Source: Paraburkholderia sp. Tr-20389
Lineage (GTDB): Bacteria; Pseudomonadota; Gammaproteobacteria; Burkholderiales; Burkholderiaceae
Direction: 5' to 3'
Assembly: GCF_017104565.1 (NCBI RefSeq)
Contig: NZ_JAAGPD010000001.1
Coordinates: 868,001 to 932,000 of the forward strand
Length of the DNA stretch: 64,000 nucleotides
Within the stretch, counting starts at the first letter, position 1; the number at the start of each line of letters is the position of its first letter. Positions 53,370 to 61,829 of the stretch are shown here, one piece after another. The notes under the pieces were generated by a model. That model saw only the letters and a list, made by a program, of their open reading frames with translations, was not told where the DNA came from and ran no database searches. The translations under genes and the position numbers were made by a program.

Positions 53370-54821
53370 TCATTCAAGGGACAGGGCGGGCGGCCGCCTG
53401 GACGGCGCATGCCTCGGCTCGGTCAGCATGGCGGGTTGCAGGATTTCGTCGAGTTGCGCCCGGCTCAGCAGTCCCTTTTCGACGACGATCTCCGCAACGC
53501 TTTTCCCCGACAGCAGCGCCTGCTGTGCGACCTGCGTCGCATTGGTATAGCCGATGTAGGGATTGAGCGCCGTCACGATGCCGATCGAGTTCTCAACCAG
53601 CGCGTGCAGTCGATCGCGGTTCGCGGTGATTCCATCGACACATCTCGACGCAAGCGTGAGACATCCTGCGCGTAAATGCGCAACGCTTTTGAAAATGCTG
53701 TGCGCAATGAGCGGCTCGAACGCATTCAACTGCAACTGACCGGCTTCGGCGGCAAAGCTGACCGTGACGTCGTTTCCGATGACTTCGAACGCGATCTGGT
53801 TGACGACTTCCGGGATCACCGGGTTGACCTTGCCGGGCATGATGCTCGACCCCGCCTGAACAGGCGGAAGGTTGATCTCGCCGAAACCCGCTCGCGGACC
53901 ACTCGAAAGAAGACGAAGGTCGTTACACGTCTTCGAGAGCTTGATGGCCACGCGCTTGAGCACGCCCGACAACTGGACGAACGAGCCCACGTCCTGGGTC
54001 GCCTCGACGAGATTGGGCGAAGTAACGACGGGTATGCCCGTGATACTGGCCAGATGCCGGCACGCGAGCGGCGCATAGTCCGGCGACGTATTGATACCCG
54101 TACCGATGGCCGTTGCACCGAGGTTGATTTCGCAGATCAGCTTCGATGCTTCCTTCAACCGCTCTTCGTCTTCTCCGAGCATGACGGCGAACGCACTGAA
54201 CTCCTGCCCGAGTGTCATGGGAACCGCATCCTGCAGTTGGGTGCGCCCCATCTTGAGGTCGTTGCGGAATTCTTCTGCCTTGCGCTCGAAAGCGTGACGC
54301 AATACACCCATCGCATGCACCAGCTGAACGATCCCCATGTAGGTCGCAATCTTCAACGCGGTCGGATACACGTCATTCGTGCTTTGACCGAGATTGACGT
54401 CTTCGTTGGGATGCAACACAGCATAATCGCCGCGCCGGTGGCCAAGATGCTCCAGCGCGAGATTGGCGATCACTTCGTTGGCGTTCATGTTCGTCGAAGT
54501 GCCTGCACCGCCCTGAATGACATCCACCACGAACTGATCATGTGCGATGCCATTGCGAATCTCACGACACGCGTGGACGATCGCCTTCATCTTGTGCTCT
54601 TCGAGCAGACCAAGGTCGTAGTTCGCCATGGCGGCGGCTTCTTTTACGCTCGCCAGAGCGTTCACAAGATTCGGATACGTCGAGATCGGAATGCCTGTGA
54701 TAGCGAAATTCACGAGTGCACGCAGCGTGTGCACGCCATAGTAGGCGGCATCGGGTACTGCGAGATCGCCTAGAAGGTCGTGCTCGATACGCTCGGTGAT
54801 ACTGGACATGGACAACTCCAT
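53370..54821 (-). CDS. aspA: Aspartate ammonia-lyase
   Basis: 483 residues. Fumarase/aspartase superfamily: GGAGTSTNMNANEVIAN, HPNEDVNLGQSTNDVYPTA, GRTQLQDAVPMTLGQEF and the signature loop GSSIMPGKVNPVIPE. It converts L-aspartate to fumarate and ammonia. An internal ATG at 54809 (MSSITERIEHD) has a better Shine-Dalgarno and may be the true start. It begins 12 bases after a racemase-like gene and ends an operon with a symporter and LysR gene, which together suggest use of external L- or D-aspartate. Confidence 0.95.
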   Translation of the reverse strand: MELSMSSITERIEHDLLGDLAVPDAAYYGVHTLRALVNFAITGIPISTYPNLVNALASVKEAAAMANYDLGLLEEHKMKAIVHACREIRNGIAHDQFVVDVIQGGAGTSTNMNANEVIANLALEHLGHRRGDYAVLHPNEDVNLGQSTNDVYPTALKIATYMGIVQLVHAMGVLRHAFERKAEEFRNDLKMGRTQLQDAVPMTLGQEFSAFAVMLGEDEERLKEASKLICEINLGATAIGTGINTSPDYAPLACRHLASITGIPVVTSPNLVEATQDVGSFVQLSGVLKRVAIKLSKTCNDLRLLSSGPRAGFGEINLPPVQAGSSIMPGKVNPVIPEVVNQIAFEVIGNDVTVSFAAEAGQLQLNAFEPLIAHSIFKSVAHLRAGCLTLASRCVDGITANRDRLHALVENSIGIVTALNPYIGYTNATQVAQQALLSGKSVAEIVVEKGLLSRAQLDEILQPAMLTEPRHAPSRRPPALSLE

Positions 54822-54833
54822 TTAATTCGGTCG

Positions 54834-56333
54834 TCAGGCTGGCAAGGTCAGGCTGTTCGTGATTGCGGCGCGTGCAGAGTCCCGGGCTGCCGTCGCGTAG
54901 GCGATGCAGCGCCGGGCGAGGACGTCGGTTGGATCGACGAGTCTTGCCCGCTTGCCGTTTCTGCCGATGAATTCGGCAAGCGGAAGAAGAAGCGGCAGTT
55001 CGGTGCAGCCGAGAATGATGATTTCCACGCCTTGGGCAATCAGTCCTTCGACTGCCGCGGCGATATCTTCCTGACACCGTCCCGTAGTGAAGCCCGCCTT
55101 CACGCCGTTGTTGCCGTAGATCGCTGCCATCACGCACTTTTGTAGCGCCTCGTCGGGAGCCACCTGGCGAAGGCCTTGTGATTCGAGCGCCTTTTCATAA
55201 ACACCGCTCGCGATCGTGCCCGACGTCGCAAGAACGCCGATGTCGCGATGCGCCGGCCACGACTCGCACACGTAGCGGACCGTCTCGGTCAGCATGTTGA
55301 CGATCGGTATGCCGAGGTACGGCTGGATCCTTTCGACGAACGCATGAGCGGTATTGCAAGGTATCGCAATGATGTCCGCGTCGCCTTCCTCCAGCCTCTT
55401 GCACGTCGCGTATAGCGAGACGGTCGGGTCTGCTCCGTTGCCTATCAGGTTTTCGGTACGATCCGGAATCTGCGGATTCTGCTCGACGATCAGCCTGATA
55501 TGGTCCTGGTCCCGAGTGGCCGGCGTGTTGCGCACTACTTTATCGAGGAAATCGATGGTCGCAGCGGGACCGACGCCGCCCACGACCCCCACCTTGAAGA
55601 CACTCGACGGCGAGTCATACTGGCCGGACACGACCTGTTGTGCGTACACCAGATTGGAGTCCACCAGCGGCACACTGAGCACGCGAATTTCATCGGCAAC
55701 GAGCGCGATCTCCGTCATGCCGGGCACGATGACATCGACGCCCTGCTCGATCAGATCGGCACATGCCCTGTGCAGCAGTTCGACGGGCCGGCCACGCAGA
55801 TTGCCGCTCTTGATGCCTTCGCCGCCATACACGGCTTCCGTCACGAGATCGACGCCATCGCGCAGGCGCGGGTAGACGACCTCGAACTCGGGCGATATGA
55901 AATAACGCTCGAACAAACGCTTTTCTCGCGTGAAGTCCGACGCGAGAATGCCGATTCGCCTTGCCCCGTGCATCCGTTTGCGAACATGCTGGCGCACCGC
56001 GTCGACCATGTCCACGATCTGCAGACTCGTGTTCGTCTTCAGTTCATCGATGAACGTATGACTGAGGAAGCAGGGAAGCACGACTGTCGTCACGCCCTGC
56101 TTTTCGAAATCGCGGATCATCTCGAAGATATACAGCTTGCGTTCTGTCGTTGCCGCACTGCCCGCGCTGGCGCTGCGAAACGGATGCTGCTGGAAAATCA
56201 GGTCAGCGTGCTCGGCATCCGTCGATGACGGCAACGCCTTCACGAGCTTGAAAAACACGTCGGCGCTTGCCAACGGCCCGAGGCCGCCGACGATACCGTA
56301 CTTGCGCCTGTGTTCGGCGATCACCGGCGTCAT
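54834..56333 (-). CDS. Tandem aspartate/glutamate racemase-family protein, N-half lacking one catalytic Cys
   Basis: 499 residues, about twice the usual 230-250. Both halves begin with GGxGPxA (GIVGGLGPLASADVFF; VGVVGGVGPAATIDFL). The C-half has both catalytic cysteines, Cys326 (AIPCNTAHAF) and Cys443 (ILGCTELPLL), as in active cofactor-independent racemases. The N-half has Cys88 (VLPCFLSHTF) but Met206 in PGMTEIA where Cys is expected. The ATG overlaps the symporter stop (ATGA). It is likely a racemase for aspartate with a regulatory or structural N-half (inference). Confidence 0.9.
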   Translation of the reverse strand: MTPVIAEHRRKYGIVGGLGPLASADVFFKLVKALPSSTDAEHADLIFQQHPFRSASAGSAATTERKLYIFEMIRDFEKQGVTTVVLPCFLSHTFIDELKTNTSLQIVDMVDAVRQHVRKRMHGARRIGILASDFTREKRLFERYFISPEFEVVYPRLRDGVDLVTEAVYGGEGIKSGNLRGRPVELLHRACADLIEQGVDVIVPGMTEIALVADEIRVLSVPLVDSNLVYAQQVVSGQYDSPSSVFKVGVVGGVGPAATIDFLDKVVRNTPATRDQDHIRLIVEQNPQIPDRTENLIGNGADPTVSLYATCKRLEEGDADIIAIPCNTAHAFVERIQPYLGIPIVNMLTETVRYVCESWPAHRDIGVLATSGTIASGVYEKALESQGLRQVAPDEALQKCVMAAIYGNNGVKAGFTTGRCQEDIAAAVEGLIAQGVEIIILGCTELPLLLPLAEFIGRNGKRARLVDPTDVLARRCIAYATAARDSARAAITNSLTLPA

Positions 56334-57613
56334 TTTGCTCCCGCCTCCACCTGATCGAACACCCGTGCGTCGTCGTCAGATCGTGCCCGGCGCGCGCCCT
56401 CCCATTTCGCAATGACAGCCGTCGCCACGCTATTGCCGATGACATTGGTCATGGTCCGTCCCATGTCCAGGATCTGATCGATTGCCAGCACCATCGCCAC
56501 GCCGGCAGCAGGCAAATGGAACATCGGCGCCACGGCCGCGACCACTACGACGGAACCGCGCGGTACGCTGGCCATTCCCTTGCTGCTCAGCATCAGCACC
56601 AGCAGCATGAAGATCTGCTGCGAGACGGGCATGTCGACGCCGAACGCCTGCGCGATAAAGATCGCGGCAAAGGCCTGGTACATCATCGAGCCGTCGAGAT
56701 TGAACGCATAGCCGAGCGGCAAGGTGAAGCCCACTACCTTCTTGTCGACGCCGAAGCGCTCCAGTTGTTCAGTGAGGCGGGGATACGCCGCTTCACTGCT
56801 TGCCGTCGAGAACGCAATCATGGCCGGCTCGCGCACGGACTTCAGAAGCGCTCCAATGCGGCGGCCCAGAAACAGATAACCCATGCCGATCAGAATCGCC
56901 CACAGAAGCGCCAGCCCAAGGTAGAACGAGCCGATCAGCTTGCCGTAGGTGTAGAGGACATCGGCGCCGCGCAACGTGACAGCCGATGCAATCGCGCCGA
57001 ACACACCAAGCGGCGCAGCGCGCATCACATAGTTCGTCAAACGCAGCATGACGGGCACCATTCCGTCGATCGCGTGGATGACGATCTTCACGCGCTCGTC
57101 GCGTTTCAGTGCACTGAGTGCGAGCCCGAGAAACACGGAGAAGACGAGTATCTGCAGGATGTCGTTGCGTGCCATCGCGTCCAGCAAGCTGGTCGGAAAT
57201 GCGTGCGTAATGACATCCTTGACGTTCAACGCCGATGTGTTCAGGCCGGTGTTCACCTCGCCAGTACTTTCGACCAGGTGCAATCCGGCTCCCGGCTGCA
57301 GCAGATTGGCCAGTACGAGGCCGAGACTCAGCGAGAGCAGAGATGCGCAGACGAACCAGCCTACCGAACGAAGACCGATCCGGCCCACGTCCTGGCCGCT
57401 GTCCATGCCTGCGAGTCCGGATACCAGCGTCGCAAAGACCAGCGGCGCAATGATCATCTTGATGAGCCGCAGGAAGATATCCGTGACGATCGAGAAGTAC
57501 CCCGCGACAGCCTTCACCATTGCAGGGTCGGACAAGCTCGTGTGACACACGTAGCCTGCGATGACGCCGAGCACCATCCCGGCGGCAATATTCAGAGTAA
57601 GGCGATTCTTCAT
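56330..57613 (-). CDS. Dicarboxylate/amino acid:cation symporter (DAACS)
   Basis: 427 residues, same family as 6811-8118. FSTASSEAAYPRLTEQLERFG, LPLGYAFNLDGSMMYQAFA, SKGMASVPRGSVVVV and DQILDMGRTMTNVIGNSVAT are the hairpin and transport motifs. The start MKNRLTLNIA is chosen for its spacing to AAGGA. It is translationally coupled to the racemase-like gene, so it probably imports aspartate. Confidence 0.94.
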   Translation of the reverse strand: MKNRLTLNIAAGMVLGVIAGYVCHTSLSDPAMVKAVAGYFSIVTDIFLRLIKMIIAPLVFATLVSGLAGMDSGQDVGRIGLRSVGWFVCASLLSLSLGLVLANLLQPGAGLHLVESTGEVNTGLNTSALNVKDVITHAFPTSLLDAMARNDILQILVFSVFLGLALSALKRDERVKIVIHAIDGMVPVMLRLTNYVMRAAPLGVFGAIASAVTLRGADVLYTYGKLIGSFYLGLALLWAILIGMGYLFLGRRIGALLKSVREPAMIAFSTASSEAAYPRLTEQLERFGVDKKVVGFTLPLGYAFNLDGSMMYQAFAAIFIAQAFGVDMPVSQQIFMLLVLMLSSKGMASVPRGSVVVVAAVAPMFHLPAAGVAMVLAIDQILDMGRTMTNVIGNSVATAVIAKWEGARRARSDDDARVFDQVEAGAK

Positions 57614-57794
57614 TTCCATCCGTCCTTGAGTGACGCATGGCGGTCGCGATGCGATCGTCATGCGCTGGAAGAGGTTCTGCACGGCGTCGGCCACGCGTCG
57701 CGCCAGAGTCAGAACGGATGGTAGAGATGATCAAAAAGACCTGAATGCCAGTGCTGCATGTGGCTATGCTGATTCCGCATAAGCCGGGAAAACC

Positions 57795-58709
57795 CTAGCC
57801 GGCCACAGGAGAAACGGCACGAAGGTGCTGCCAGAGTGAATCGAGAAACTCATTGCGATTGGACGCATCGCGATAGACGCGCAACTCGATTTCGAGGTTC
57901 CACATGGACGGTCCGGCGGGAACGAGATCGCCACTATCAAGCTCGGCGGCGATTGCGCTTTTGGGAAGCCACGCAATGCCCTCGCCTTCCATCACGAGTT
58001 TCTTGAGAACTTCGGCCATGTCCGATTCGTAATGAAGTCGCAATGCAGGCGTACTGGAAGCCCGGCCAAGCAGGAGTGAAAGACAACGTCCGAAATAGCT
58101 CGTGTCCGTATAAGAGATGTGCGGCAAGGGCTGTTTTGCGGTGCCCGGCAGACGGTACATCGGAGCGGAGCGTTGATTAGGCCTGCTCGCGGGCATGAGC
58201 GTGTCGATGCCTACCGTGACGTGCTCATACTTCGCAGGGTCGAGATGCAAGGGGAGTTCGGGATGGTGATACGCAAACATCAACTCGCAGTTGCCGTTGA
58301 CGAGCATCAGAATCGAGTCGTGTACGTTGGTCGGCACCACCCGCGCACGCACCTCTCCAAAGTGAGCCGCAAGAGCCTTTAGCCAGGAGGGAAGAAAATT
58401 CAGCGCGATCGTATGTCCGGCCGCAATCTGCAGACTCTTGCCCGCAATCCGCTGCTCAGTGCGGATGATCGCGCGCGTATCGAAGAGCTTGTTCAGGACG
58501 TCGTCCGCCACCTCGCGGAACAGTTGACCTGCGGGCGTCAAGACCGGTGGGAAACTGCTGCGGTCGATCAGTTCGGCGCCGACCCATTGCTCTAGAGACT
58601 GGATTCGCCTGCTGAATCCCGATTGGGTCACATTCCGGAATTCCGCTGCTCGCGAGAAGCTCTGGTATTGAGCGAGGGCGATGAAATCCTCAATCCACTT
58701 GATTTCCAT
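57795..58709 (-). CDS. LysR-type regulator of the aspartate operon
   Basis: 304 residues. MEIKWIEDFIALAQYQSFSR with HTH SFSRAAEFRNVTQSGFSRRIQSLE and an effector domain (SLQIAAGHTIALNFLPSW, GEGIAWLPKSAIAAEL). It is the first gene of a same-strand set LysR-symporter-racemase-aspA, with 181 bases before the symporter, so it may have a separate promoter. Confidence 0.93.
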   Translation of the reverse strand: MEIKWIEDFIALAQYQSFSRAAEFRNVTQSGFSRRIQSLEQWVGAELIDRSSFPPVLTPAGQLFREVADDVLNKLFDTRAIIRTEQRIAGKSLQIAAGHTIALNFLPSWLKALAAHFGEVRARVVPTNVHDSILMLVNGNCELMFAYHHPELPLHLDPAKYEHVTVGIDTLMPASRPNQRSAPMYRLPGTAKQPLPHISYTDTSYFGRCLSLLLGRASSTPALRLHYESDMAEVLKKLVMEGEGIAWLPKSAIAAELDSGDLVPAGPSMWNLEIELRVYRDASNRNEFLDSLWQHLRAVSPVAG

Positions 58710-58931
58710 AACGCGCGGGTAGCCTTGTGTGGAGCGAACGTCGCTTTCGTCGACGCCAGCATTCTAACCTCGCCCGCTTGCTGCGCTTTCGTCGGCACGG
58801 TGGCGCCGTTTGCGGTCAGCAATTGCGTCAACAGGCGGGCGAACGGATGATAGGGATAAACAAAAAAGTTGATGATGCCAGTCGCGCATGGCCGTATGCG
58901 GATCACGCATAGGGTAAGAAAACCCGCGGTA

Positions 58932-60284
58932 TCAGATACCCGGTTGCATGGCAGCGAGGCGCTCCGCTGAACTCCTCAGACCATCGAAGATCCGCTTCGC
59001 CACCTTCTGCGGGAAGCCGGCGGGAAGTGCTGCGGCGACCTGTTCGATAGCGACGGGGGTCTTCTCGATCAGGCTCTCGATCAGCGGCTCGGCATCGGTG
59101 CCATAGAAGCAGCGCGATGCCATCGCGTTGAAGTTGCGGCGCTGGATGTCCTTCATCAGGTAATGCCGGTTCTTGCCGGCCACGGCCATCGCGAGCTTCG
59201 CCTTGTGCCACGACCACTGATTGCCGCCGTCGCCTTCGACGGGCCAGATCGACATGATGTCGTACAGCGGCGTCAACGCGTAGCGCCCGCCCGCCAACAA
59301 CTGGATGCTGAAGTTCTTCGCGTGGCCGTCCGGCGCGGCAAGCATCCAGAACAGAATCTGCGCACTGAGGAACGTGGCGAGATCGTCGTCGGGCCGCTCC
59401 GACTGACGCAGCACGGCGGCGATATCGATCATGCCGGGACCGCCGTCCGCCTCATACCGTTGATGCGGCGGCTTGCCGAGCACCTGGCAAAAGTCCTCCT
59501 GCGGCAGCCGCAAAATCCACTTCCGCGAAGGATGCAACCGCCGGTCGAAGCGTTCGACGGCGAGTACTTTCTGTTTGCCGAAGGACAGGATGTCGGCATG
59601 CGGCACGGGCAACCCGAACGCTCTGCAGAGCGCGAGACAAAGCCATTCGTTTTCGACTGAAGTGGTCCAATCCGCCTGCTTGTTGCCGACGAGCCCGAGC
59701 GGCAGCTTGAAGATGTGCGTGGTCGGCGTCGCGCCGTGCGGACGCATCCACTTTCCCTTGTGACGAAGCAGCGCCGTCTTTTCCTGCGCCCCTGCGAGCG
59801 AGATGCGAAAGTCGTCGTTGTCGCCGCCCGCGCCCGGACCGCTCGATGCAACCGTGCGCGCGAGCATCTGTTCGATCGCTTCGTCCGACATCGGCGTGCC
59901 GTCGATCCCGTCGAATCCTTCCGGCTGCGCGTCTTCGGCGAGCAGTTGCGCAGCGCCCACACAGTCGCGGCCGATAGCTTCGAGCAGATCGAAGGCGTCG
60001 GTGGTGGCCGTCCTGAAGCGCGTGGCGAGACGCCGCCGGATCGCTTCGCTGTCGGGCAGCAGATTGTCGAAGTAATTGCGCACGCGCTCGCCGCGCAACG
60101 GCGCATCGTCGATCCCAAATGGGAGCGACAGCGACAACGGCCGCCCCGCGTCCGACGCCATCCATTCGCGGTCGTACTGGAACTCCATGTCCCCGCGCGA
60201 CGGAATGCGCCACGCGCCGACCCGCAGACCGTTGGTCCACACCGACAGCGCGCGGGCATGAGACGGGCGGCCCACGACTACCAC
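58932..60284 (-). CDS. hipA: HipA-type kinase toxin
   Basis: 450 residues from a GTG that overlaps hipB by 7 bases. HipA N-terminal barrel, then ISLAGAQEKTALL (ATP-site region), APDGHAKNFSI (catalytic Asp319) and LYDIMS (metal-binding Asp342). HipA phosphorylates glutamyl-tRNA synthetase in E. coli and induces growth arrest or persistence. The target here is untested. Cytoplasmic. All key residues are present, so it is probably active. Confidence 0.93.
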   Translation of the reverse strand: MVVVGRPSHARALSVWTNGLRVGAWRIPSRGDMEFQYDREWMASDAGRPLSLSLPFGIDDAPLRGERVRNYFDNLLPDSEAIRRRLATRFRTATTDAFDLLEAIGRDCVGAAQLLAEDAQPEGFDGIDGTPMSDEAIEQMLARTVASSGPGAGGDNDDFRISLAGAQEKTALLRHKGKWMRPHGATPTTHIFKLPLGLVGNKQADWTTSVENEWLCLALCRAFGLPVPHADILSFGKQKVLAVERFDRRLHPSRKWILRLPQEDFCQVLGKPPHQRYEADGGPGMIDIAAVLRQSERPDDDLATFLSAQILFWMLAAPDGHAKNFSIQLLAGGRYALTPLYDIMSIWPVEGDGGNQWSWHKAKLAMAVAGKNRHYLMKDIQRRNFNAMASRCFYGTDAEPLIESLIEKTPVAIEQVAAALPAGFPQKVAKRIFDGLRSSAERLAAMQPGI

Positions 60285-60526
60285 TCCGCCTGCGAGGGCG
60301 CAGTGCTCGCGGGCCGCGTCTGCACGCTCAGTTCGAGGCCGTACATGGCCAGCAGCGCAAACAGCTGCTCCGCGGTAATCGAGTCGGGATTGAGTTCGAT
60401 CGCCGAGAGGCGGCTCTGGCTCAGGCCGACGCGCGACGCGGCCTGGGCCTGCGAAAGCCCTTTGCCGCGCCGTGCGGTGCGCAGAATCTGGCCGAGCTGT
60501 GGTGGGTTGAGCAACGTGCGTTTCAT
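60278..60526 (-). CDS. hipB: HipB-type antitoxin, HTH_3
   Basis: 82 residues. A Cro/C1-type HTH at about 10-62 (LGQILRTARRGKGLSQAQAASRVGLSQSRLSAIE) and a polar tail. It binds HipA and represses the operon. Order antitoxin-toxin with a 7-base overlap is typical for hipBA. An operator palindrome lies 20 bp upstream. Confidence 0.93.
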   Translation of the reverse strand: MKRTLLNPPQLGQILRTARRGKGLSQAQAASRVGLSQSRLSAIELNPDSITAEQLFALLAMYGLELSVQTRPASTAPSQAEW

Positions 60527-60545
60527 CGCGTAGCGCCTCGATGGA

Positions 60546-60564
60546 TTACCTGCCTGACAGGTAA
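60546..60564. promoter_or_regulatory. Probable HipB operator
   Basis: TTACCTG-N5-CAGGTAA, perfect 7-bp arms, begins 20 bp upstream of the hipB ATG. A matching half-site CAGGTAA is at 60610-60616. Two sites of this kind fit cooperative binding of dimeric HipB (inference). Confidence 0.7.
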
Positions 60565-60813
60565 ATGCATTTTACGCGTATTACGGGTATTTGCAAGATA
60601 GTCGTGTGACAGGTAAAGAGAGGTTGACGTGATGCTCGTGCAGTGAAGCCTCGGACGCGCCTCCTGCGCCTTCTACCCACCAAACCGCATTGACAAGCGC
60701 GCATCCACCAACAAATACTCTCAGGAAACTTTGTTGACCAAGGTGAATTCACAAGCGAAGCCGATTCATTGACCACCGCCGGCGGTGCCGGCACGTCCGA
60801 GGGAGTTGCCGAG

Positions 60814-61149
60814 ATGGAACACGCGATTCGCAAGCGCATCAATCAGATGTTCTCCCGCGACCGGCGCATGGCGCAGATTGCGCTCCTGCTGCTCTGGGTC
60901 ACGATCGGCTACGTGTACTTCGCCGTCACCTCGCAGACAAACGACTTTTTCGTACGCGTCGCGCTCACCATTGGCGCGGGCGCGGTGCTCGTTTTCAACT
61001 CCGCGTCGATCCTTGCCATGATCCGTCATTACGAGGAAGACAAGGATCACATCTACGGGCTCGATATTCGTCACCTCGATGAGAATCGCGCGGCCAAAGC
61101 CGCACTCGCGACAGGCGACGGCGAAGCGCTCAGCCCGGCCGTCGACTAG
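60814..61149 (+). CDS. Small membrane protein upstream of APC permease
   Basis: 111 residues from the ATG of MEHAIRKRINQMF, with GGGAG upstream. Two hydrophobic stretches (IALLLLWVTIGYVYFAVTS and VALTIGAGAVLVFNSASIL) suggest two membrane helices, with a polar C-tail. It starts a same-strand set of six genes. No domain is recognised; it may be part of, or a helper to, the permease downstream. Confidence 0.75.
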   Translation: MEHAIRKRINQMFSRDRRMAQIALLLLWVTIGYVYFAVTSQTNDFFVRVALTIGAGAVLVFNSASILAMIRHYEEDKDHIYGLDIRHLDENRAAKAALATGDGEALSPAVD

Positions 61150-61272
61150 GCGCCCGATTTCCTTCTCAAGCAGCCCGATGTGTTCTCCCGGCGCCGTGCA
61201 GGCACCGGGCCGCTGCCGCATTGCGCTCCACTCTTGCAAACCGGAATGCCGTCACCCGAAAGGAGGCCCACC

Positions 61273-61659
61273 ATGGCAGCCGATTACGTTCCGCCCGTTC
61301 AGAAAGGCTTCGGCCAGCTCGTCGACAGCATCTTTCTGCTCGTGCTCGTCTATTGCAGTCTGCTCGCGCCGTTATTGCTCAAGACGCCCGACAAGCCACC
61401 TGAAGCACAAACTGCGAAGACCCAGGTGTCATGGCGCGAGCTTGGACAAACGCCCGCCATGGAAGCGCAATGGCGCAAGCTCGGCTATGACGCGCAGCAG
61501 GCGAAGCCGATCATCACGTCCCGCTTCGATTACCAGATCGAACCCGTCTCGCTGATCGTGACTGCGCTCGTGATCGCGGGCTACTTCGTCTTCGTGCTGC
61601 GCGTGTCGGACAGGCAATACCGTCAGGTGATTGCCGAAAAATTCGGGGAGACGTCATGA
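61273..61659 (+). CDS. Small membrane protein of the permease operon
   Basis: 128 residues from MAADYVPPVQKGFG, preceded by AAAGGAGG. Two membrane helices (SIFLLVLVYCSLLAPLLL and VSLIVTALVIAGYFVFVLRV) flank a roughly 55-residue soluble loop rich in Gln and Glu. Its stop overlaps the ATG of the next gene (ATGA), so synthesis is coupled. No known family; likely an integral membrane partner. Confidence 0.78.
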   Translation: MAADYVPPVQKGFGQLVDSIFLLVLVYCSLLAPLLLKTPDKPPEAQTAKTQVSWRELGQTPAMEAQWRKLGYDAQQAKPIITSRFDYQIEPVSLIVTALVIAGYFVFVLRVSDRQYRQVIAEKFGETS

Positions 61660-61796
61660 ACTTCTGGCAATGGCTGAGCAACGCCGCATGGGGTCTTTCG
61701 ATCCTTATTTTCGCGTGGATTCTGATCGATGCGTTCCGGGTTCATCGCGATTACGACGACGACTTCCTGATGAGTTCGACGGAAGGCAAAGAGTGA
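61656..61796 (+). CDS. 46-residue membrane microprotein
   Basis: MNFWQWLSNAAWG begins a protein with one hydrophobic helix (about 8-25) and an acidic tail (DYDDDFLMSS). GGGGAG sits 6 bases before the ATG, and the ATGA overlap with the preceding stop indicates translational coupling. It lies directly between a small membrane protein and the permease. No family is recognised. Confidence 0.8.
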   Translation: MNFWQWLSNAAWGLSILIFAWILIDAFRVHRDYDDDFLMSSTEGKE

Positions 61797-61829
61797 TCCA
61801 ACAGTCATCATGCCGCAAAGGAGCAGCTC

